64,000 bases of DNA from DASPKX01 sp035627835 (GTDB lineage: Bacteria; Verrucomicrobiota; Verrucomicrobiia; Limisphaerales; SXQI01), in assembly GCA_035627835.1 (NCBI GenBank), contig DASPKX010000003.1, positions 1 to 64,000 of the forward strand, given 5' to 3'. Below are positions 1-8,349 of the stretch, in pieces. The notes below the pieces were generated by a model. The model was given only the letters and a program-made list of their open reading frames with translations, had not been told where the DNA came from and made no database searches. A program made the position numbers and the translations under genes. The stretch's first letter is position 1. Every line of letters begins with the position of its first letter.

Positions 1-750
1 CCGATGCTCGGCCATCGCGGCTGCCGTTTGGGCGTGGTTTACCCTGAGATCAGCGAAATGCAGGCTCGCGCCGTGTTCGAAGCGGCCGCTCAGGTGCAGA
101 AGAAAGGCATCAAGGTCCGCCCTGAGATCATGATCCCGCTCGTTGGCTTCCCCAAAGAGCTGCAGCTCCAATTGGAAGTCGTTCACAACGTCGCGCGCGA
201 AGTGCAGAAGGAAACCGGCCAAAAGCTGAATTACCTCGTCGGCACCATGATCGAAATTCCTCGCGCAGCGCTCATCGCTGACGAGATCGCTCAGGACGCG
301 CAGTTCTTCAGCTTCGGCACCAACGACCTTACCCAGACCACTCTCGGCATGAGCCGCGATGACTCTGGCTCATTCCTGCCGAAGTACCAGGAACTCGAAA
401 TCGTGAAGCAGAATCCGTTCGCCACCGTGGATCAAAGCGGTGTCGGCAAGCTGATGCAGATCGCCTCGGATCTCGGCCGCAAGACTCGCCCTGACATCAA
501 GCTGGGCATCTGCGGTGAGCATGGCGGCGACCCTGCCAGCGTGCGCTTCTGCCATGACATTGGCTTGAGCTACGTGAGCTGCTCGCCTTTCCGCGTTCCT
601 GTCGCTCGCCTGGCTGCCGCCCAAGCCGCCTTGAGCGAAGCTCGCAAAGCCGCGAAGGCAAAAGCTCCGGCCGCAGCCAACTCCCGAGGCTCCAAAAAGG
701 TCGAGGAGAAGCCTGTCGCAGCAGCTCGCAACGGCCGCGCCAAGCGTTAA
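1..750 (+). CDS. ppdK: Pyruvate, phosphate dikinase, C-terminal part (5' end outside window)
   Basis: This is the C-terminal PEP/pyruvate-binding TIM barrel of pyruvate phosphate dikinase, which interconverts pyruvate + ATP + Pi and PEP + AMP + PPi in the cytoplasm. The reading frame is open from base 1, so the gene begins upstream. Family motifs are clear: NDLTQTTLGMSRDD, GICGEHGGDP (its Cys, codon 511-513, is the proton-transfer cysteine of the family) and SCSPFRVPVARLAAAQAAL, which normally ends the protein. Here about 37 further residues follow, rich in Ala, Lys and Arg; their role is unknown. A strong hairpin terminator follows at 776-810. Confidence 0.95.
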   Translation, partial: PMLGHRGCRLGVVYPEISEMQARAVFEAAAQVQKKGIKVRPEIMIPLVGFPKELQLQLEVVHNVAREVQKETGQKLNYLVGTMIEIPRAALIADEIAQDAQFFSFGTNDLTQTTLGMSRDDSGSFLPKYQELEIVKQNPFATVDQSGVGKLMQIASDLGRKTRPDIKLGICGEHGGDPASVRFCHDIGLSYVSCSPFRVPVARLAAAQAALSEARKAAKAKAPAAANSRGSKKVEEKPVAAARNGRAKR

Positions 751-775
751 TCTCGAATCATAATTGATTCTCGCG

Positions 776-810
776 CTGCCCTGTGGGTGAATCCTCAGGG
801 CAGTTTTATT
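776..810 (+). terminator. Rho-independent terminator after ppdK
   Basis: Perfect 8-bp inverted repeat CTGCCCTG (776-783) and CAGGGCAG (796-803) with a 12-base loop, followed directly by TTTTATTT. It lies between ppdK and hemL, and the only upstream alternative start of hemL (GTG at 787) falls in its loop. Confidence 0.8.
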
Positions 811-813
811 TGC

Positions 814-2094
814 ATGAACCGAACTCAATCCGATCAACTATTTGCCGAAGCTCTCCGCTGGATCCCCGGCGGTGTGAACTCCCCGGTGCGCGCCTTCCGC
901 GCGGTTGGTGGCGCTCCCTTCTTTGTGTCCCGGGCTAAAGGAGCACGGATTTGGGACGTCGATGGCAACGAGCTGGTGGATTACGTCGGCACATGGGGCC
1001 CTGCGATTTTGGGGCACGCAAACGAAAAGATTATCCGCGCCGTTCAAGCTGCCGCAGAGCACGGGACCAGCTTTGGGATCCCAAATCCCCTCGAAGTCCA
1101 GATGGCCCGGCTCGTGTGCGAAGCCGTGCCCAGCGTGGAGAAAGCACGGATGTGCAACTCTGGCACTGAAGCTACGATGTCCGCCATCCGCCTCGCGCGC
1201 GGCTTCACCAAGCGCGACAAGATCATCAAGTTCGACGGCTGCTACCACGGCCACGCCGATTCGCTTCTGGTGAAAGCCGGTTCCGGAGCTTTGACGTTTG
1301 GCCACCCAGACAGCGCGGGCGTTCCCGCCGCTTTTACTCAGCACACCATCGTAATTCCGTTCAACGACCTCGACGCCGTCAAAGCCGCCTTCGCCGCCAA
1401 TCCAAAACAGATCGCAGGGATCATCATAGAACCAGTTCCAGGGAACGCGGGCCTGTACCTGCCAAAGCCGGGCTTCCACGAAGGCCTGCGTGACATCTGC
1501 TCCAATGACGGCGCCTTGCTGATCTTCGACGAGGTCATGACTGGCTTTCGCCTGGCACGCGGCGGCGCTCAGGAACGTTTTGGGGTTCGCCCTGACCTGA
1601 GTTGCTTCGGCAAAATCATCGGCGGCGGTTTGCCCGTCGGCGCCTTCGGTGGACGCGCCGAGATCATGGATCATCTCGCCCCTCTCGGCCCCGTCTATCA
1701 GGCTGGGACATTGAGCGGCAACCCTCTCGCGATGGCCGCTGGCATCGCCGCATTGGAACAACTCACCCCCGCAGTTTACGAGCAACTGGAAAAGCAAGGT
1801 GCTGCCTTAGAGCAGGGCCTCCGTTCCGCCGCAAACTCCGCAGGCGTCAGTGTTCAGTTCAATCGCATCGGCTCGATGTTTTGCGGCTACTTCTGCGACC
1901 AGCCCGTCTGGAACCTCGCCGACGCGATGCGCAGCAATCGTGAGCGCTTCGCGAAGTTCTTCCGCGGCATGTTGGATGAAGGCGTTTACCTGGCGCCCTC
2001 CCAATTTGAAGCCGGCTTCCTCTCCACTGCGCACGACGAAGCCGCCATTCAGAAGACCATTACCGCCGCCGAGAAAGTGATGCGGACACTCTAG
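814..2094 (+). CDS. hemL: Glutamate-1-semialdehyde 2,1-aminomutase
   Basis: PLP enzyme that converts glutamate-1-semialdehyde to 5-aminolevulinate, the C5-route entry to heme and other tetrapyrroles. The 426-residue protein is normal family length. The PLP lysine is K267 in CFGKIIGGGLPVGAFGG; other family signatures are PGGVNSPVRAF near the N-terminus, NSGTEATMSA and DGCYHGHADS. I take the ATG at 814 because the upstream in-frame GTG (787) is inside the ppdK terminator loop. There is no clear Shine-Dalgarno. It appears to be transcribed alone. Confidence 0.96.
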   Translation: MNRTQSDQLFAEALRWIPGGVNSPVRAFRAVGGAPFFVSRAKGARIWDVDGNELVDYVGTWGPAILGHANEKIIRAVQAAAEHGTSFGIPNPLEVQMARLVCEAVPSVEKARMCNSGTEATMSAIRLARGFTKRDKIIKFDGCYHGHADSLLVKAGSGALTFGHPDSAGVPAAFTQHTIVIPFNDLDAVKAAFAANPKQIAGIIIEPVPGNAGLYLPKPGFHEGLRDICSNDGALLIFDEVMTGFRLARGGAQERFGVRPDLSCFGKIIGGGLPVGAFGGRAEIMDHLAPLGPVYQAGTLSGNPLAMAAGIAALEQLTPAVYEQLEKQGAALEQGLRSAANSAGVSVQFNRIGSMFCGYFCDQPVWNLADAMRSNRERFAKFFRGMLDEGVYLAPSQFEAGFLSTAHDEAAIQKTITAAEKVMRTL

Positions 2095-2150
2095 GCCGGC
2101 GCCAGGTTGCGTCTCATCTTCTTCGGCGGCATCTTAAGTCCACCTAAAAT

Positions 2151-3473
2151 GTGGATGAAATAAAGTGCAAGCATTGCGGCGTTGCTGAGCAGGACAGGAC
2201 GCTGCTGAAGCGCAGGCGTTCCTTTCGTTCGACGCACTACCACACCTGCGCCTCGTGTGAAGTTAAACTCGCGGAGCGGGGCCATTGGCGGACTCTGGTT
2301 TCCTATGTAATCGTTGGGGCTGCCGCAGCGATCTGGGCCGCCAAAGATCCGGAGCCGGGTCTTCGGTGGTTTGTCCTGAACCTGACCGCCCTGTACTTCG
2401 CGAATATCCCTGCCACCGCTCTCCATGAGCTTGGGCACGTTATGGCAGGGTGGTTAGTCCGGTGGCGCACTTACCATGTGGTGGTCGGATGGTTCGGGAA
2501 GCCGCTCTTGTTTAAGAAGTGGCGGGGGGTGAAATGGCAGTTCAACTCTGTTCCGGTAGGCGGGATGGCGTATGTCTTTCCGCGGGACGGTAGATGGTTC
2601 TCTCCGAAGGCGTTCATAGTCTACTTTGGCGGCCCGCTGGTAAACCTGTTAACTGCAGCCGCCTGTTTCGCCGTGGTCGATTGGCCGTTCGCGACCTATG
2701 ATCGGGAGTTGCACTTGCTCGGGTCGCTCGGGTTCGCGAGTTTGGCGGCCGCTGTCGTCAGCCTACTCCCTTACCGGGTTAACTTTGGAGGCACGCTCCT
2801 GGACACTGACGGGCGCGCTATGCTGCGCGCGATCTTCCGACCTGCAACGCTGAAACGCGAGATGCTGAAATCGGCGGCTTTGTTGGAAGTGAATCGCTTG
2901 CGGGAAGCTGGCGTTGCTGTTCAAGCCATGGAACTGATAGAGAGAACATTGACGGAATACCCGGACGACCTTCTGCTGCAACTGACGCGCGCTGTGCTTC
3001 AAGGGGATCTCGGCCTGCATAGGGAAGCGAGATCCCAGTATTTAGAGATGTTACAACGATCCGAAGCCCAACCAGATCATTTGGCCTTGCTCTGGAACAA
3101 TATCGCATGGTCCGATTTCATGCTCGAGGATCCTGAGCTTTTGAACGAAGCGTTGGACTTCTCAGAGCAGGCGGTGAAAGCCTTTGACTCCAGCAGTGCC
3201 TACTTGGGAACCCGTGGCTCTGTCCTCATTTGGGCTGGCCAAGTGGATGACGGGATTCAACTGGTGAAACGAGCCTATGAAACCAAAGACGCGGACGTTC
3301 AAGGCGCCGCCCTAAACGCCAGCGTCCTCGGTCTGGGCGAGGCTCTCCGGGGAAATATGGCTGAGAGCGCACATTGGTTGAGAATTGCGGAAGCACTGGA
3401 CCCGAATTGCCCTTTGCTCGACCGGGCGCGCCATGCTCAGAGCAAGAGCCATGGAGCAGAACACCTTAGCTGA
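2151..3473 (+). CDS. Membrane zinc metallopeptidase-like protein (M50 type) with TPR tail
   Basis: Predicted 440-residue membrane protein. An N-terminal zinc-ribbon-like pair CKHC (6-9) and CASC is followed by hydrophobic segments. HELGH at 92-96 lies in a hydrophobic stretch and matches the HExxH zinc site of site-2-protease/M50 enzymes; GGPLVN near residue 160 resembles the second M50 motif region. The C-terminal half (about 225-430) is helical with TPR-like spacing. The start is GTG at 2151, with no better choice upstream. M50 membership and proteolytic activity are inferred; the substrate is unknown. It stands alone between hemL and a radical SAM gene. Confidence 0.65.
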   Translation: MDEIKCKHCGVAEQDRTLLKRRRSFRSTHYHTCASCEVKLAERGHWRTLVSYVIVGAAAAIWAAKDPEPGLRWFVLNLTALYFANIPATALHELGHVMAGWLVRWRTYHVVVGWFGKPLLFKKWRGVKWQFNSVPVGGMAYVFPRDGRWFSPKAFIVYFGGPLVNLLTAAACFAVVDWPFATYDRELHLLGSLGFASLAAAVVSLLPYRVNFGGTLLDTDGRAMLRAIFRPATLKREMLKSAALLEVNRLREAGVAVQAMELIERTLTEYPDDLLLQLTRAVLQGDLGLHREARSQYLEMLQRSEAQPDHLALLWNNIAWSDFMLEDPELLNEALDFSEQAVKAFDSSSAYLGTRGSVLIWAGQVDDGIQLVKRAYETKDADVQGAALNASVLGLGEALRGNMAESAHWLRIAEALDPNCPLLDRARHAQSKSHGAEHLS

Positions 3474-3538
3474 GGTTTGACAGTGGGGCTTGATGTGCGA
3501 AAGACTTACTCGACATTGATTGCCCTCTGTTAATCCCG

Positions 3539-4570
3539 ATGTTTTCGCGTGCCCAGCCCCATTTCCCGAGCGCTCAGGATCTCCAATCCACTGGGCTGGC
3601 CCAGGCGGAGCTGCATGAGCGGGCCTTCTCCGCGATGGTGGACGGCTTCGGACGCAACGTGTTCGTTCGCGGCGTCGTGGAGATCTCGAACTTTTGCCGC
3701 CAGAACTGCTCTTATTGCGGGATGCGGCGCGACAACAAGGAGTTGGAACGATTCCGCGCATCCGCTGACGAGTTGGCTGAACTGCTGATTGAGCATCGGC
3801 CTCCGAGCGTCACGGATGTGAACATCCAAGCGGGGGAGGATCCGGTGGCCGTGCGTGAAGTCGCCTTGCCCTTGATCCGCGCGTTGAAAGCCCACACACA
3901 GCTGGGAATCAGCGTCTGCCTCGGCAACCTGAATCCCGAACTCTACGCAGAGTTGAAGCGAGCGGGAGCGAGCATCTACATCCTGAAGTTTGAAACGGCT
4001 GACCCAGAAGATTACGTGCGGTTCAGCGCCCCGGCCACGATGCCGAAGCGGCTGGAACACATCCGCCATTTGGCAGACACCGGCTGGAACGTGAGTTCCG
4101 GTTTTATTGCGGGGCTGCCGGGCCAGAGCATGGAAGCGCATCTGAAGAACTTTGCTCTCGCCGCAGAGTTGCCGCTGGCCGGTTGCAGCGTCAGCCCCTT
4201 CGTGCCGGGCGAGCAGACGCCGTTACAGGAAGGAAGAGGTGCGAGCATCGACCTGACGCTGAACTCAATGGCCGCATTGCGCCTGATGCGCCCTAACTGG
4301 GTCATCCCGGCGGTCAGTGCTTTGAATCTGGCTGAGCCCGGCGCTGGCTATCGCCGAGGCCTGCGCACCGGCGCGAATCTGGTGACGATCAACATGACGC
4401 CGCCGCAATTGCGTGAGGAGTATCTGCTCTACAAACGCGAGCGCTTCATCATGACCGAAGAGCGCATTTTGAAAGCGATCGAGGAAGCTGGCCTTAATCC
4501 ATCAAAACAAGGCCTCGCCGCGCATTACGACGAGCAACGCCAAGCCGCCACCCGCTCCAACGCGGCATAA
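3539..4570 (+). CDS. Radical SAM protein of the HydE/PylB/BioB group
   Basis: 343-residue radical S-adenosylmethionine enzyme. The 4Fe-4S ligands are C53, C57 and C60 in CRQNCSYCG (CxxxCxxC). The adjoining text VFVRGVVEISNFCR, the TIM-barrel spacing and GFIAGLPGQS fit the HydE (FeFe-hydrogenase maturase) and PylB (methylornithine synthase) branch better than biotin synthase. No hydrogenase, HydF, HydG, pyl or bio gene is present in the window, so the product is unknown. It begins with ATG 66 bases after the M50-like gene and may have its own promoter. Confidence 0.75.
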   Translation: MFSRAQPHFPSAQDLQSTGLAQAELHERAFSAMVDGFGRNVFVRGVVEISNFCRQNCSYCGMRRDNKELERFRASADELAELLIEHRPPSVTDVNIQAGEDPVAVREVALPLIRALKAHTQLGISVCLGNLNPELYAELKRAGASIYILKFETADPEDYVRFSAPATMPKRLEHIRHLADTGWNVSSGFIAGLPGQSMEAHLKNFALAAELPLAGCSVSPFVPGEQTPLQEGRGASIDLTLNSMAALRLMRPNWVIPAVSALNLAEPGAGYRRGLRTGANLVTINMTPPQLREEYLLYKRERFIMTEERILKAIEEAGLNPSKQGLAAHYDEQRQAATRSNAA

Positions 4571-4621
4571 TCGCTATCAGCTACGGCTTGAACCCCCTGT
4601 GAGGAGGAGTAGATTTTCGGT

Positions 4622-4861
4622 ATGCCTCTCTCAATCGAGGATATTTTGAAGGAGACCGCCACTTGGCCAGACGCTCAGAAAAACGAGCTAATCACAAAAC
4701 TACAGGATGAGGTCCTCAGTGATTTTGCGACTCCCGAGATTGAGGAGTCATGGGCAGCGGAAGTCGATCGGAGGCTTAGGGAGATTGAGGCGGATAGAAG
4801 CGTGCTTCTTGACGGGGACGAGGTTCTCCGAAAATTGCAGGCGCGAGTTCACCAGAAATAA
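4622..4861 (+). CDS. Antitoxin, putative addiction-module component family
   Basis: 79-residue acidic protein resembling the short 'addiction module component' antitoxins that precede ParE/RelE toxins: N-terminal SIEDILKE, central LSDFATPEIEESWAAEVDRR and a charged helical C-terminus. A GAGGAGGAG ribosome-binding site lies at 4601-4609, 12 bases before the ATG. The toxin gene starts 3 bases after its stop, the usual antitoxin-first order. Its job would be to bind and neutralise that toxin. Confidence 0.8.
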   Translation: MPLSIEDILKETATWPDAQKNELITKLQDEVLSDFATPEIEESWAAEVDRRLREIEADRSVLLDGDEVLRKLQARVHQK

Positions 4862-4863
4862 GC

Positions 4864-5157
4864 GTGAAGGCGTTTCGCTTTCACTGGCGCGCAGCGCGGG
4901 ATGTGGAAGAAGCGTCTGCCTTCTACGAGGCGCGAGATACTGAAGTGGCTGCTCGTTTTCTGCAGGAATTGAATGCGGTGATTGAGCGCGCCCGGCTTCG
5001 TCCGTTGCTCTTCCGAGTCGTTCGAGCGAATGTGCGACGAGCCCTCCTGCGGCGTTTCCCATATGCGCTGCTTTTCGTTCTGAAGGATGAGTTGGTCGTG
5101 ATTATTGGTGTCGCACATCTAAGCCGGATGCCGACCTTTTGGGTAAACCGACTTTGA
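4864..5157 (+). CDS. ParE/RelE-family toxin
   Basis: 97-residue protein starting at GTG 4864, two bases after the antitoxin stop, so probably translationally coupled. The pattern of two N-terminal helices (AARDVEEASAFYEAR), a central LRPLLFRVVRANVRRALLRRFPYALLF strand region and a C-terminal VVIIGVAHLSRMP strand fits the RelE/ParE fold. In this fold the toxin either poisons gyrase (ParE) or cleaves mRNA (RelE); the short basic core and the antitoxin type point to ParE, but the target cannot be decided from sequence. Confidence 0.8.
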   Translation: MKAFRFHWRAARDVEEASAFYEARDTEVAARFLQELNAVIERARLRPLLFRVVRANVRRALLRRFPYALLFVLKDELVVIIGVAHLSRMPTFWVNRL

Positions 5158-5185
5158 GCGCTTAATCCAGCGTTCGGCCACTGCA

Positions 5186-5629
5186 GTGAAAGAAATCACT
5201 TTTAAAGCGCAGCTCTGGTTGCCGCGACCTCGTGGGGAGGTGTTTCAGTTCTTTTCGTCTGCGCATAACCTCGACGCGATTACGCCGGATTGGCTGAAGT
5301 TCCAGATCGTGAACCCCAGCCCAATACAGATGCAGCCGGGCGCGTTAATTGATTATCGGCTAAAGGTGCGGGGTTTGCCGGTTCGGTGGCGCACTGAAAT
5401 TTTGGAATGGAACCGGCCGGAGCGGTTCGTGGACGTGCAGATTCGCGGGCCTTACAAGCTGTGGCATCACACGCACATCTTCACGGAGCAGGATGGCGGG
5501 ACGCTCTGCGAGGATGTGGTGCGTTACTGGCCTCGCGGAGGCGCGTTGGTCAATTGGCTGTTCGTAAGGCGGGATGTTGAACGCATTTTCGCATTTCGCC
5601 AAAAGCGGCTTCGCGAAATCTTTGATTAA
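5186..5629 (+). CDS. SRPBCC-family (START-like) ligand-binding protein
   Basis: 147-residue cytoplasmic protein with the polyketide-cyclase/START-like pattern: an N-terminal strand, LPRPRGEVFQFFSSAHNLDAITPDWL, and alternating strands ending in a long C-terminal helix (VERIFAFRQKRLREIF). Members bind hydrophobic ligands; the ligand here is unknown. The start is GTG at 5186, 28 bases after the toxin gene, but functional linkage to the toxin-antitoxin pair is not implied. Confidence 0.75.
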   Translation: MKEITFKAQLWLPRPRGEVFQFFSSAHNLDAITPDWLKFQIVNPSPIQMQPGALIDYRLKVRGLPVRWRTEILEWNRPERFVDVQIRGPYKLWHHTHIFTEQDGGTLCEDVVRYWPRGGALVNWLFVRRDVERIFAFRQKRLREIFD

Positions 5630-5658
5630 CGAAGTCCGCGAAGGGCAGGCCACCAGGC

Positions 5659-6528
5659 TTATTTCGCGAGGGCGACGATGTAGCGTTGGAAGCGGTTCAT
5701 CTCTTCCTGCAGGTTATGCTGAGTGTAGATCTTGTGCAGGTTTGAGCAGACGCGCAGGAGCATGCGCCGAGGAGTGATGGGCGCCAGATGGGCCTCCTCA
5801 AAGCCGTAGCTGGTGTAGATGAGATACTTGATGCAGTCGCCCTTGCTCAGAAGTTTGCCCTTGTTGAAGGCGTCGACGTAATACTCCTCGCGCGAGCTTT
5901 GGTAGCGCGTGAGGAAGTGACCGGGCATCCCGATCCCGACCATCGGTAGTTTGAGGCGGCGCGCAATGAGCAGGTAAACAGTGCAGAGGCTGATCGGGTT
6001 GCCCGTGCGGCGATCCAGGACTTTGTTCAGGTAGCTGTTGTCCGGATCGTAGTAATTGTCCTCGTTGCCCTTAAATCCGAGCTTTTGGAAGAGAAGGTCG
6101 TTCACCTCGGCGAGGGTTCGCTCGGCTGTCTCGCTGGCTTTTAGGTTGCCGCGGATCTCCTCGGCATAGGTGTCGAGCAGAGCGCTGTAAGCCGACGTAT
6201 TGATGTCGGGATATTGGGTGCGGGCGAGGAGGAGGACGCCAGCTTCCAAATCTAGGTCTTCGCCGTGGTTTATGCAGAAGGCGAGGAAATCATTATCCGC
6301 ATTTTGCCGGGCGAGGTAAGAGACGATCTCCTGGGCACGACGGCGGATGATCGCATCGCTGCTGAGCGTGAACTTTTTTAGCCACTCGGCCGCGTCAGGA
6401 CCGTAGGAGACGATCTTGCTCCGGATCATGTGATAGATCGCGAGATCGTCGTCAGCCAAGAGCTTGATGAGGGCGTCTTTTTGGCTGTCGGTGAGCGGGG
6501 CATTGAGGGCAGGGGCGGTTCCCGACAT
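5659..6528 (-). CDS. SirB1-family transglutaminase-core protein
   Basis: 289-residue protein. The C-terminal half carries the SirB1/transglutaminase-core-2 pattern: YYDPDNSYLNKVLDRRTGNPISLCTVYLLIARRL (Cys in SLC) and GIGMPGHFLTRY (His) with a following YVDAF Asp, a Cys-His-Asp-like set. The N-terminal 110 residues are helical and HEAT-like. I chose ATG 6528, preceded by AAAGGAAC, over the upstream TTG. Biochemical role is unknown in this family. It is convergent with the SRPBCC gene. Confidence 0.8.
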   Translation of the reverse strand: MSGTAPALNAPLTDSQKDALIKLLADDDLAIYHMIRSKIVSYGPDAAEWLKKFTLSSDAIIRRRAQEIVSYLARQNADNDFLAFCINHGEDLDLEAGVLLLARTQYPDINTSAYSALLDTYAEEIRGNLKASETAERTLAEVNDLLFQKLGFKGNEDNYYDPDNSYLNKVLDRRTGNPISLCTVYLLIARRLKLPMVGIGMPGHFLTRYQSSREEYYVDAFNKGKLLSKGDCIKYLIYTSYGFEEAHLAPITPRRMLLRVCSNLHKIYTQHNLQEEMNRFQRYIVALAK

Positions 6529-6676
6529 GTTCCTTTCCAATAGACCGATGAGGGGCGGAATTCAAGGGGTTAAATAACCGGCTTGTTACATTGTTGTAAT
6601 TTTTTGACAGCATCGTAGTGTGCCAGCCTAAACATCAGCCTTTTGGCGTTTAGCCAGAACCTGGCTGCTAAAGAAT

Positions 6677-7366
6677 ATGCCCATTCCCGAATCGGCCGCA
6701 GCCATCAACCACGCGCCCTCTGCTCAAGGAGCGGTGGGGGTGCGCCAACCGTGGTTGGGCACGGGGAGCAGAGTGATCCTCACAACCTGCGGGCTAGCTT
6801 TAACGGCCCTTGTGCTGCTTCCGGCTGCGTTGCGGACGCGGCTCATCAGTGAGGGTGGCTTTATCGAAAATCTCACAGCGGCGATTCTTGGCGCGGGTGT
6901 AATTCTAGCAGGGTTGAAGTTGAAGGAGCGGCGGTCGGGCGTTTGGCTGAGCATCACCTTCGTGCTGCTCTGGATGTTCATGCGCGAGCTGGATTACCAA
7001 CGGATGTTCACCCCGCGGTCGATTGAATCGACCGGTTTTTATCGATCCTCAGCTATTACGTTGCAAATGAAGCTGGTGGCGTTTGGGGCTCTGCTGCCGT
7101 TCGGCATGGCTGGCCTCTACCTGTTGCGAGCTGCCATTCTGCGCATCCGGGCCGCTAAGCTCCCCCGCAGCGCGTGGGAGAGGATCTCTGTGGCTGTGGT
7201 GTTGGTCGCGGCCGCGTTGATTTCGGAGAAGCTGTTGCCGCCAGCGTTTCAGGCGCTGGAGGAAGTCGCCGAGGCGGGATTCGCGGCTGTGATAGTGCTC
7301 GCTGTGGCGCAGGCAAGACGCAGATCGACCGACGAGGTGCACGAAGCACACGAAGAGAAGAATTAG
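6677..7366 (+). CDS. Predicted multi-spanning membrane protein, unknown family
   Basis: 229 residues with about five to six hydrophobic segments: near 28-50 (TTCGLALTALVLLPAALR), 63-82, 89-106, 130-150 and 170-220. It has no motif that I recognise. The N-terminal 25 residues are polar and unlike a cleavable signal peptide; the C-terminus is charged (RRRSTDEVHEAHEEKN). It stands between the divergent SirB1-like gene and scpA. Confidence 0.6.
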   Translation: MPIPESAAAINHAPSAQGAVGVRQPWLGTGSRVILTTCGLALTALVLLPAALRTRLISEGGFIENLTAAILGAGVILAGLKLKERRSGVWLSITFVLLWMFMRELDYQRMFTPRSIESTGFYRSSAITLQMKLVAFGALLPFGMAGLYLLRAAILRIRAAKLPRSAWERISVAVVLVAAALISEKLLPPAFQALEEVAEAGFAAVIVLAVAQARRRSTDEVHEAHEEKN

Positions 7367-7386
7367 GTCTTCAAGCGCATCATAAG

Positions 7387-7416
7387 AACGCCCGGTCAGG
7401 TGACGGGGCCTACCAT
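7387..7416. repeat. Palindromic REP-like element, copy 1
   Basis: Thirty-base unit containing GCCCGGTC (7390-7397), loop AGGT and GACGGGGC (7402-7409, one mismatch), followed by CTACCAT. It matches the copy at 9030-9059 in 28 of 30 positions. It sits just upstream of scpA. Confidence 0.7.
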
Positions 7417-7513
7417 CCCTTCCATCTGCGGCGCGCGCAGAATGCGCGGGAATAAAGCTCGTTGCCAAAGCTCAGATTCGGCCCGTAAGATGCGGCCAAA
7501 TTGCTCCGGGCGC

Positions 7514-8329
7514 ATGACCGAAAATAAAGTAAAGCTCGAGATTTTTGAGGGGCCCCTGGACCTGCTTCTTTACCTCGTGAGGAAGGAGGAAGTCGATATT
7601 TACCAGGTGAACCTGACGAAAATCGCCACGCAATTCGTGGAGTACGTCGAGGTCATGCGGGAGATGGACCTGGAGATCGCAGGCGAGTTCATCGTGATGG
7701 CATCCACGTTGATGTACATCAAGAGCAAGGAACTCCTGCCGGTCGAGCAACAAGCGCAAGTCGAGGACGAGGATGAAGGGGAGGACCCGCGCTGGGAGTT
7801 GATTCGGCAGTTGGTCGAATACAAGAAGTTCAAGGATGCGGCCGCGCAATTGCAGCATCTGGAAGCGGAGCAGGAGAATGTTTATCGCCGCATCCCGCCT
7901 AAAGTGGAGTTCGAGCGCGACAGCCCGTTGCCTAAACCGGAAGTTTCCCTCTTTGATCTGATCCACGCCGTAAACACGGTGCTGAAGCGTTACACCGACC
8001 GGCATCCCACGCGGGACATTTACGAAGAGCGCTGGTCGGTCAGCGAGAAAATCGAAACGCTGCGCTCGCGCGCGATGCAGAAGCCGAAAATGAAATTTTC
8101 GGAGCTGTTTGAGGAGGCGACCTCTCGCGGCGAAGTGGTGGTGACGTTTCTCGCCTTGCTGGAATTAATCCGCCTGAAGCAATTACGCGTGGTGCAGCCC
8201 GAAGCATTTAGCGAAATCGAAATCGAGATTGCGCCGCCGACTGAATCGGTTTTATTCGCGCCCACGGAAACCCCGGCTGAACCTGCGCCTGATGAGGCGA
8301 AACCAGAAACCGGCAGCGCTCCGGCTTAA
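7514..8329 (+). CDS. scpA: Segregation and condensation protein A
   Basis: Kleisin subunit that bridges the Smc heads in the chromosome-condensing Smc-ScpAB complex. The N-terminal signature LEIFEGPLDLLLYLVRKEEVDI (written in part), the central acidic linker (VEDEDEGED) and the C-terminal winged-helix region RGEVVVTFLALLELIRLKQ are typical. ATG 7514 gives 271 residues and puts the conserved start in register; the longer upstream reading would run through the REP-like element. scpB follows after 20 bases. Confidence 0.95.
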   Translation: MTENKVKLEIFEGPLDLLLYLVRKEEVDIYQVNLTKIATQFVEYVEVMREMDLEIAGEFIVMASTLMYIKSKELLPVEQQAQVEDEDEGEDPRWELIRQLVEYKKFKDAAAQLQHLEAEQENVYRRIPPKVEFERDSPLPKPEVSLFDLIHAVNTVLKRYTDRHPTRDIYEERWSVSEKIETLRSRAMQKPKMKFSELFEEATSRGEVVVTFLALLELIRLKQLRVVQPEAFSEIEIEIAPPTESVLFAPTETPAEPAPDEAKPETGSAPA

Positions 8330-8349
8330 ATGAATTTGGGACGTCCTGC

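Noticed and set aside
838..1797. 319-codon open frame antisense to hemL
   Set aside because: hemL is unmistakable; the antisense product has no family features.
3477..3505. Perfect TTGACA before the radical SAM gene
   Set aside because: No acceptable -10 box at 16-18 bases.
6604..6634. TTGACA before the membrane-protein gene
   Set aside because: The nearest TAAACA is 19 bases away; too weak to call.
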